Notes under the pieces: generated by a model
What the model saw: only the letters and a program-made list of their open reading frames with translations
Told to the model about the DNA's origin: nothing
Database searches by the model: none
Shown here: piece by piece, positions 6,260-8,331 of the stretch
Layout: the number at the start of each line of letters is the position of its first letter
How positions within the stretch are numbered: position 1 is the first letter of the stretch
Position numbers and translations under genes: made by a program
Source: a bacterium
Lineage (GTDB): Bacteria; Latescibacterota; UBA2968
Length of the DNA: 8,331 bases
Reading direction: 5' to 3'
Assembly: GCA_027296045.1 (NCBI GenBank)
Contig: JAPUJS010000403.1
Coordinates: 1 to 8,331 of the forward strand

Positions 6260-8331
6260 ATGGTTGATGGTTCCGGGCGATCGATCCAGGTTCTGGGACG
6301 GCAACTGGATCTCTGGCAGGGGGTGACATACGTCCTGATGGCAGTCTATGGGTCAGTGATCCTGGCGACGTTCGGGGCGTACGGGGTTACGGTGGACGAG
6401 TATCATCACGTGCGGTATGGGAGAGAGATCGCTCAATGGTATGGGAGCTTCTTCCAGGATCAGGAGATTTTCGCTTCGAAGAACACGTGGCTCTATGGGG
6501 GCACCTTCGACCTTGCCTGCCATGTGGTGAGCCTTGTTCTGCCCCTGGACCGGTATGATGCGAACCACCTGTGCAATGCGCTGGTGAGTCTGCTGGGTGT
6601 GTGGGCAGCCTACCGCATCGGTGTGCTGGTTGGGGGAACGCGTGCAGGGTTTGTGTGTGCGGTTGCGCTTTTGCTGACGCCACGGTATTACGGTCATGGG
6701 TTCAACAACCCGAAGGATATTCCGTTTGCCGTGGGTTATCTGTGGAGTGTGTATTTTCTGCTTCGGGGATTGGCGGGGTTGCCCGGTCTGTCGTGGCGGT
6801 TGATTTTTCAGACGGGATTGGTGGTGGGGTTGACGTTGGGCGTTCGGATTGGTGGTGTGGTGGTGTTGGGATATGTGGGGTTGTTTTATGGAATTCGGTA
6901 TGTTCAGGTGTGGCGGTTGGGAGGTGGAGAGGTAGTTGTGCTGGCTCGGAGTTATGTGGTAGAAGTGTTTGGGGTGGTATGTGTTTCGTATGGTGTGATG
7001 CTGGTGTTCTGGCCGTGGGGTCAGGTGCATCCGGTGGATGGGGTGTGGCAGGCCGTGGCGACCTTTGCCAGCTTTGTAGAACCGCACACCAGTTTTTTCA
7101 ACGGGCAGTATGTGCTGAACACCGATATTCCTCGCACCTATGCGCTCAGATGGCTTTTTTTGACATTACCTGAGTTCGTGTTTGTGGGATTGCTGGCATG
7201 GGTGGTGCGTGTGTGGTGGGACAGGGGATCAGGTGTGAGTCTGGGGCATGGGCTATTGTTGTTCAGCGGGTTGTTTCCTGTGAGCTATGCGGTGGTGACC
7301 CGGATGCCGCTCTACGACGGGATTCGCCACCTGCTGTTCGCGATTCCTCCCCTGGTGGTATTCGCTGCCCTGGGACTGGACGATGTTCTGGATCGGTTTG
7401 CAGGCGTCAGGCGGTATGTGGGCGTGGGTGCAGGTGTGCTGTTCGGGTGGGTGGGATTGGAGATGGTGATGCTGCACCCGAATCAGGTGGTGTATTTCAA
7501 CCGGTTGGTTGCAGGAGGTGTTGCGCGGGCATCTGAGCGGTATGAGACAGATTACTGGTGCAACAGTTTCAAGCAGGGATTGCGGTGGATTGAGTCTCAG
7601 GGTGATCTGCGAGGGGTAGGTGAGAAGGTGCGGTTGGGCAGTTTTTACGAGAATCTGCCGTTGATGGTGGATGTGGACCGATTTGATGTGGATGTGGACC
7701 CTGAGACGGCAGACCTCTATGCAGACCTCTATATGGGGACGACGCGGTTTGATTTCCACCGAATGGTGCCGGGCGAGGTGGTTCATGTGGTGCGGGCAGG
7801 TGGAGCGCCGTTGTTGTACATTATTCGTCCGGATACCAGTTATCAATCCGACCCCTTCTTCGCCGAATCGCCTGCTATGCACTACCGGCGGGCAACGCTT
7901 CACTATCTGGCGAACCGCAGGACGGCCGCTCTCGCGTCCTATCTGAAAGTCAAATCGTTTCAGGAAAAGGGTATTATTACGGCGGGGATTACCCGGGAAC
8001 ACCTCTATGTCCGGGTTGGCAATGTCTACGAGGAACTGGGTCGTTACCAGGAGGCCCTGGATTATTACCAACAGGCCATAGCGATCGTTCCGCGAAACGA
8101 AAAGGTGTATAATAATATTGGGGTGGTATACACCCAACTCAAAGACTATCGAACGGCCGCGAAGTGGCTTCAAAGAGCCCTGGAGATTTCTCCGACGTAT
8201 TTAGAAGCCTATATGAATCTGGCGGGAGTCTACAAGCTGGGTGGCGATAACGAAAGGGCGCTGGCAACTTATAAAAAAGCCCTGATGGTGCGGCCTGAAT
8301 CGGTGGCTGTAAACGACCAGGTCGGCCAGTT
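6260..8331 (+). CDS. GT39/PMT-like membrane glycosyltransferase with C-terminal TPR repeats (3' end outside window)
   Basis: An uninterrupted frame of 690 codons with no stop before the window edge. Residues 1 to about 410 form a GT-C type polytopic domain with roughly nine or ten membrane spans. Its first outer loop carries the acidic pair D46-E47 (VTVDEYHH), the usual catalytic site of the class, and NNPKDIPF (149-156) is a motif I associate with GT39-type proteins. A soluble part follows (about 425-575, starting near ETDYWCNSF). Three TPRs then run at about 581-613, 614-647 and 648-681, with more probably beyond the end. By family it transfers a sugar from a polyprenyl-phosphate donor at the membrane; the acceptor is unknown. 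ATG 6260 has no clear Shine-Dalgarno sequence; the only in-frame upstream start is TTG 6248. Codons are strongly G-ending up to about 7830 and balanced in the TPR part. Confidence 0.82.
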   Translation, partial: MVDGSGRSIQVLGRQLDLWQGVTYVLMAVYGSVILATFGAYGVTVDEYHHVRYGREIAQWYGSFFQDQEIFASKNTWLYGGTFDLACHVVSLVLPLDRYDANHLCNALVSLLGVWAAYRIGVLVGGTRAGFVCAVALLLTPRYYGHGFNNPKDIPFAVGYLWSVYFLLRGLAGLPGLSWRLIFQTGLVVGLTLGVRIGGVVVLGYVGLFYGIRYVQVWRLGGGEVVVLARSYVVEVFGVVCVSYGVMLVFWPWGQVHPVDGVWQAVATFASFVEPHTSFFNGQYVLNTDIPRTYALRWLFLTLPEFVFVGLLAWVVRVWWDRGSGVSLGHGLLLFSGLFPVSYAVVTRMPLYDGIRHLLFAIPPLVVFAALGLDDVLDRFAGVRRYVGVGAGVLFGWVGLEMVMLHPNQVVYFNRLVAGGVARASERYETDYWCNSFKQGLRWIESQGDLRGVGEKVRLGSFYENLPLMVDVDRFDVDVDPETADLYADLYMGTTRFDFHRMVPGEVVHVVRAGGAPLLYIIRPDTSYQSDPFFAESPAMHYRRATLHYLANRRTAALASYLKVKSFQEKGIITAGITREHLYVRVGNVYEELGRYQEALDYYQQAIAIVPRNEKVYNNIGVVYTQLKDYRTAAKWLQRALEISPTYLEAYMNLAGVYKLGGDNERALATYKKALMVRPESVAVNDQVGQ
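7709..7732 (+). repeat. Perfect 12-bp tandem duplication in the glycosyltransferase gene
   Basis: GCAGACCTCTAT occurs twice in direct succession (7709-7720 and 7721-7732), in frame, giving ADLYADLY. Just upstream GATGTGGACC occurs at 7670-7679 and again at 7691-7700. The cluster lies in the soluble part between the membrane domain and the TPRs and looks like recent slippage. Confidence 0.85.

Noticed and set aside
6571..7536. Plus-strand frames at 6571-7173 and 7198-7536 as separate genes
   Set aside because: They are in another frame inside the continuous 690-codon glycosyltransferase frame, and their Cys/Gly/Val-rich translations show no domain.
6353..8173. Two long minus-strand frames opposite the glycosyltransferase (6353-7087 and 7253-8173)
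   Set aside because: Their products are dominated by His, Pro, Gln, Asn and Thr, the expected complement of G/T-rich coding sequence. The plus frame is intact and carries recognisable motifs.
1..8331. CRISPR arrays, tRNA or rRNA genes, transposase genes
   Set aside because: I looked for regularly spaced repeats, tRNA-like cloverleaf signatures and transposase motifs and found none; almost all the sequence is explained by protein genes.

Overview
The window is a moderately GC-rich bacterial chromosome segment with densely packed genes. The E2 is of the AceF type, the sigma70-style promoter is recognisable, and there is a polytopic GT-C glycosyltransferase fused to TPRs. I cannot assign a phylum from sequence alone; a Gram-negative or uncultured-lineage bacterium is a guess, not a result.

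Layout. (1) 28-2756, plus strand: a two-gene pyruvate dehydrogenase block, the E2 acyltransferase (aceF) followed after 5 nt by dihydrolipoamide dehydrogenase (lpdA). An E1 gene would be expected upstream, outside the window. (2) 2779-2819: a strong inverted repeat between convergent genes, probably a shared terminator. (3) 2843-6156: a signalling cluster with three STAS-domain anti-sigma-factor-antagonist-like proteins (one minus, two plus) and one GAF-PAS-SpoIIE/PP2C serine phosphatase. The first two STAS genes are divergent across a 215-bp AT-rich spacer, which carries a near-consensus sigma70 promoter for the minus gene and a small palindrome before the plus gene. The phosphatase and the third STAS gene look like an operon. 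(4) 6147-6257: a short stretch resembling the C-terminal tail of an amidohydrolase, probably a gene remnant. (5) 6260 to the window end: an uninterrupted reading frame of at least 690 codons for a membrane glycosyltransferase (GT39/PMT-like) with C-terminal TPRs, cut by the window edge.

How the genes work together. AceF and Lpd are the E2 and E3 parts of the complex that makes acetyl-CoA. The STAS/phosphatase cluster has the parts of a partner-switching pathway: the phosphatase would integrate signals through its GAF and PAS domains and dephosphorylate STAS proteins, which then bind an anti-sigma or other switch kinase. No such kinase and no sigma factor is encoded in the window, so the output is unknown. 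The glycosyltransferase is probably unrelated to the cluster.

Most notable: three STAS paralogues and one phosphatase without a kinase; an abrupt change of strand composition just after the third STAS stop codon (C-rich to strongly G-rich plus strand), which reverts inside the glycosyltransferase gene near its TPR part; and the amidohydrolase-like tail exactly at the first composition boundary, suggesting a recombination junction.
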